Shown piece by piece: positions 5,741-7,618 of a stretch of DNA of 7,618 nucleotides. Position numbers and translations under genes: made by a program. The stretch comes from Chloroflexota bacterium (lineage in GTDB: Bacteria; Chloroflexota; Limnocylindria; Limnocylindrales; CSP1-4): assembly GCA_003157175.1 (NCBI GenBank), contig PMIQ01000039.1:22082-29699 (forward strand), in the 5' to 3' direction. The notes under the pieces are model-generated. The model ran no database searches, was not told the DNA's origin, and saw only the letters and a program-made list of their open reading frames with translations. Positions within the stretch are counted from its first letter, which is position 1. Each line of letters starts with the position of its first letter.

Positions 5741-6078
5741 GTAAGGAGCGCGCCGTCACTCGCGCCCGAGAGAAGATCGATCTCATCCTAGGCTCCTCCA
5801 CGACGCCGGCCGGCAGCGCCGGTCCGCGTTCCGTCGTATGGATCACCCGGCGGGGCCCCACTGTGGTGGCGCGGCAGGCGGCCTGTTCGGGGTCCGCCGG
5901 CCGTTTCACGCGCTTGGGCGAGTAGTATTTCGGCTCGGGTAACCAAGAGGAGCCGTCCATCACGAGAACGCAGCGTCGTCCCCAATCCCACCGCGACGTC
6001 CTTGTCTCCGGTTCTCGGCCGCACGAAGACATCTCCCCAAGAGGGGACGTCAACAGTGATTCTGTCGGGTCGGTTCCG
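5741..6078. other. Gap without a convincing gene; possible leader or N-terminal extension
   Basis: No gene is supported in these ~340 bases. On the - strand an open frame continues through the terminator hairpin and into the DUF72 gene, and another stops at 5788; neither has a recognisable motif or a supported start. On the + strand the frame of the downstream membrane-anchored gene stays open back to a TAG at 5923-5925. It includes AAGAGGAG (5945-5952) 6 bases before an ATC codon (5959), so the part after 5959 may be coding. Confidence 0.4.
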
Positions 6079-7023
6079 ATGGGCTCGGGCGCAAAGAGGT
6101 ACGGGGTCATCCCGGGCAATCGCTGGGCCACCGACGTCGAGCGCGTCGGAGGTCGCCGGCGCCTCCGCGGAGAGGTCCTCGTGCTGGTGGCCGGTCTGAT
6201 ATTCCTGGCGGCTGCCCTCCTGAAGCCATGGGCTGGCCTCGCACCGGCCGTCCGCCCGTCTTCGAGCCCAACATCCTCTCCGCCGGGGGAGATCGCCGCC
6301 GCGCCGTCGCCTGCCATGCCGTCGCCTTCGACGACGGCGGCACCGACGCCCGTACGCGCCCAACCGATTCCGCCCTACGACTACCGCTGGGGGTTCCCCT
6401 TCCCAGCAGCTACGGTCGCACCCGGAGGCTCGCAGCCGGGCGTCGCCGTGGCCACGAACTACAGCTGGTCGGCGGTCGACTGGAGCGCGTTGAGCACGAC
6501 CGATTCGGACGCGACCTGGGGTTTCGCGGCGGTCGTGATGACCAACCGCGCCGACGGCCTGGTCGGCCCCAGCACCCTATCGCCGACGACCAGCTGGGTC
6601 TCGCTCGGTTCACCGTCTGTGTATTCCGCGGTGCCTCTGGTACAGGGGCAGAACGTGTACGCCATAGCCGTGACCTGGCCGACCGACCTGGCGGTAAGCC
6701 GTGTCACGTTCGTGTATATGGGCGGCCCGGAACATCCGGTATACCTCCCGCCGGCTGCCTTCCTGCCGGGCAGCCGCGTGATCCCCATTCCGGCCGGGAG
6801 CGCGACTTCGGCGTCGGCTGTCTCGCAGATCGCGACAAACCACATCCGATCGGGCGAGTTCTTGATCCCGCCGACAAGCGCATCGTCGATCGTAGCCCTG
6901 GGTTCGACCAGCGCAGCCTGGCGATCGAGTCCATGGCCGTGGCCCTATGGCACCTACCTGGTCGCCGTAACCTCCGCGACCGGGACCAAGAAGATTGTCC
7001 TCGACCTTCTGCTCACGGACTGA
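6079..7023 (+). CDS. Membrane-anchored extracytoplasmic protein, unknown function
   Basis: I do not recognise the family. A basic cytoplasmic N-terminus (RWATDVERVGGRRRLRG, 15-31) precedes a single hydrophobic segment (EVLVLVAGLIFLAAALL, 32-48) that ends in KPW. A Pro/Ser/Thr/Ala-rich linker follows (about 58-98), then a C-terminal domain of ~215 residues with a beta-rich look: alternating hydrophobics in YAIAVTWPTDLAVSRVTFVY and a final GTYLVAVTSATGTKKIVLDL. The basic flank and the missing AxA site suggest an uncleaved N-in anchor, with the domain outside the cell. No catalytic motif is evident. The ATG at 6079 has a poor RBS. The frame is open further upstream without ATG, GTG or TTG, and a GTG at 6181 has a GGAGAGG in front but would remove the basic flank. 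The body is confidently coding; the start is not settled. Confidence 0.78.
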   Translation: MGSGAKRYGVIPGNRWATDVERVGGRRRLRGEVLVLVAGLIFLAAALLKPWAGLAPAVRPSSSPTSSPPGEIAAAPSPAMPSPSTTAAPTPVRAQPIPPYDYRWGFPFPAATVAPGGSQPGVAVATNYSWSAVDWSALSTTDSDATWGFAAVVMTNRADGLVGPSTLSPTTSWVSLGSPSVYSAVPLVQGQNVYAIAVTWPTDLAVSRVTFVYMGGPEHPVYLPPAAFLPGSRVIPIPAGSATSASAVSQIATNHIRSGEFLIPPTSASSIVALGSTSAAWRSSPWPWPYGTYLVAVTSATGTKKIVLDLLLTD

Positions 7024-7097
7024 GGCCAAGCGGGCGAGCGTACTGCCTTCGACCGCTCTCAGATCACTGGGGCGACTGCCGCTTCACGGCTTTCGGA

Positions 7098-7220
7098 TCA
7101 CGGTTCTCTCGCACGATGCCGCTCCGCGCGGGCGAGGCGTGGCAAAAGTCGGGCCATCGTCTCGGCCACGTGGTCCAGCGGGAGGTCCGTCTTGAGATAC
7201 AGGTCGGCATCGGTGGACAT
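7098..7220 (-). CDS. 40-aa ORF, small protein or truncated gene
   Basis: The translation MSTDADLYLKTDLPLDHVAE continues as TMARLLPRL and a basic tail ending RAREP. The start is well supported by AAGAGGAG 5 bases upstream on the - strand. The first ~28 residues look like the beginning of a folded soluble domain (strand, then helix), while the last ~12 are Arg-rich, as an out-of-frame tail would be. It may therefore be a genuine microprotein or the stub of a gene truncated by frameshift or deletion, squeezed between the convergent membrane-anchored gene and ppdK. I do not recognise a family. Confidence 0.45.
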   Translation of the reverse strand: MSTDADLYLKTDLPLDHVAETMARLLPRLARAERHRAREP

Positions 7221-7225
7221 CGCGG

Positions 7226-7233
7226 CTCCTCTT
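7226..7233 (-). promoter_or_regulatory. RBS of the 40-aa ORF at 7220
   Basis: On the - strand AAGAGGAG is followed by 5 bases (CCGCG) and ATG. The strength of this site is the main reason for calling such a short frame. Confidence 0.5.
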
Positions 7234-7279
7234 CGTGGCCGGATCACCAGTTCCGCCACTCCCCCACCCGTGCCCCGAA

Positions 7280-7316
7280 TCAGAACGCCCGGCAGGGAAA
7301 CCGCCGGGCGTTCTGA
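7280..7316 (-). terminator. Long perfect hairpin, ppdK terminator
   Basis: CAGAACGCCCGGC (7281-7293) and GCCGGGCGTTCTG (7303-7315) form a perfect 13-bp stem, extended by one T-A pair at 7280/7316, around a 9-base loop. It begins 17 bases after the ppdK stop on the - strand. Only a short T-containing stretch follows. It could also stop read-through coming from the + strand gene that ends at 7023. Confidence 0.7.
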
Positions 7317-7333
7317 CTATGGACGAAGAACGG

Positions 7334-7618
7334 TTACTTGTCGCGCTCCGCGGCGCTGGTAAGGGCAGCCTGGGCCGCCGCGAGGCGGGCCACCGGCACC
7401 CGGAACGGCGAGCAGGAGACGTAGTTGAGGCCGATCTGGTCGCAGAATCCAATCGACACCGGGTCGCCGCCATGTTCGCCGCAGATGCCCACCTTGAGGT
7501 CGGGACGGGTCTTGCGGCCCAGCTTGACGGCCATGTCCATTTCCTTGACGACGACGGGGTCGAGCGTCTGGAACGGGTTGTACGGGAGGATTTTCTCCTC
7601 GACGTACTTGAGGAGGAA
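7334..7618 (-). CDS. ppdK: Pyruvate,phosphate dikinase, C-terminal fragment
   Basis: The last 94 residues of pyruvate,phosphate dikinase are present, and the gene continues beyond the right edge of the window. The enzyme interconverts pyruvate, ATP and phosphate with phosphoenolpyruvate, AMP and diphosphate, in the cytoplasm. This part belongs to the C-terminal PEP/pyruvate-binding TIM barrel. Visible are [10 protein letters not shown] (44-53 of the fragment) and [20 protein letters not shown] (65-84), whose Cys69 corresponds to the catalytic cysteine known from the clostridial enzyme. The internal ATG at 7540 is not the start: the same frame runs on to the window edge with conserved-looking sequence ([18 protein letters not shown]). 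The gene ends in TAA and is followed by a strong hairpin. PEP synthase and enzyme I share the fold, but the C-terminal motif fits PPDK best. Confidence 0.95.
   Translation of the reverse strand, partial: FLLKYVEEKILPYNPFQTLDPVVVKEMDMAVKLGRKTRPDLKVGICGEHGGDPVSIGFCDQIGLNYVSCSPFRVPVARLAAAQAALTSAAERDK

Noticed and set aside
5586..6317. 243-aa - strand open frame across the DUF72 end and the 5741-6078 gap
   Set aside because: It runs straight through the terminator hairpin and into the antisense of the DUF72 gene, and no start has a good RBS. The middle part (MDGSSWLPEPKYYSPKR) looks somewhat protein-like, but there is no supporting signal.
5788..6363. 191-aa - strand open frame with a plausible-looking middle (ITVDVPSWGDVFVRP)
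   Set aside because: Its ends are Arg/Gly-rich shadow sequence, half of it is antisense to the membrane-anchored gene, and there is no supported start.
1..7618. Search for tRNA, CRISPR arrays, transposase genes and attachment sites
   Set aside because: No cloverleaf with a T-loop GGTTCGA-type signature, no regularly spaced repeats, and no transposase or integrase motifs were seen in either strand.

Overview
GC-rich bacterial chromosomal DNA, with no rRNA, tRNA, CRISPR array, insertion sequence or phage gene visible. Long open frames occur on both strands, as expected at this base composition, so genes were chosen by protein-family motifs, ribosome binding sites (RBSs) and start/stop architecture. 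The helix-turn-helix (HTH) regulator contains a 'YTKAYVSALENG' HTH style, and there are several lineage-specific orphan proteins and a pyruvate,phosphate dikinase. Together these are compatible with an uncultured Chloroflexota or related actinobacterial-type genome. That placement is an impression, not a computed result.

Layout. (1) 19-1334, + strand: a Nudix hydrolase translationally coupled (ATGA overlap) to a stand-alone ABC ATPase of the ModF-like type. (2) 1412-2008, - strand: a 198-aa hydrophilic protein of unknown function, convergent with the ATPase. Its best start is a GTG with an AGGAG RBS. (3) 2009-2402: a non-coding stretch with a few small hairpins. (4) 2403-3995: the most interesting part. 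A 40-aa preprotein on the - strand, with a signal-peptide-like sequence and only about 9 residues after the predicted cleavage site, is transcribed divergently from a 431-aa HTH + TPR-like regulator on the + strand. (5) 4089-4508: a GNRA-loop hairpin, an extended -10 promoter, an orphan 97-aa protein and a strong hairpin after its stop. (6) 4594-5740: a DUF72 (YecE-like) protein followed by a strong terminator hairpin. (7) 5741-7023: a gap without a convincing gene, then a membrane-anchored extracytoplasmic orphan protein. (8) 7098-7618, - strand: a 40-aa ORF with a good RBS, then a long terminator hairpin and the C-terminal end of pyruvate,phosphate dikinase (ppdK), which runs off the window.

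How it fits together. Only Nudix/ABC looks like an operon; the other genes appear to be single transcription units. The regulator/peptide pair has the architecture of RRNPP peptide-sensing systems (Rap, Rgg, NprR, PlcR, PrgX family), which are known from Firmicutes: a cytoplasmic HTH-TPR receptor next to a very short exported propeptide. If real outside Firmicutes this would be a previously undescribed signalling pair. From sequence alone it is a hypothesis supported by architecture, an RBS for each gene and a plausible promoter for the peptide gene.
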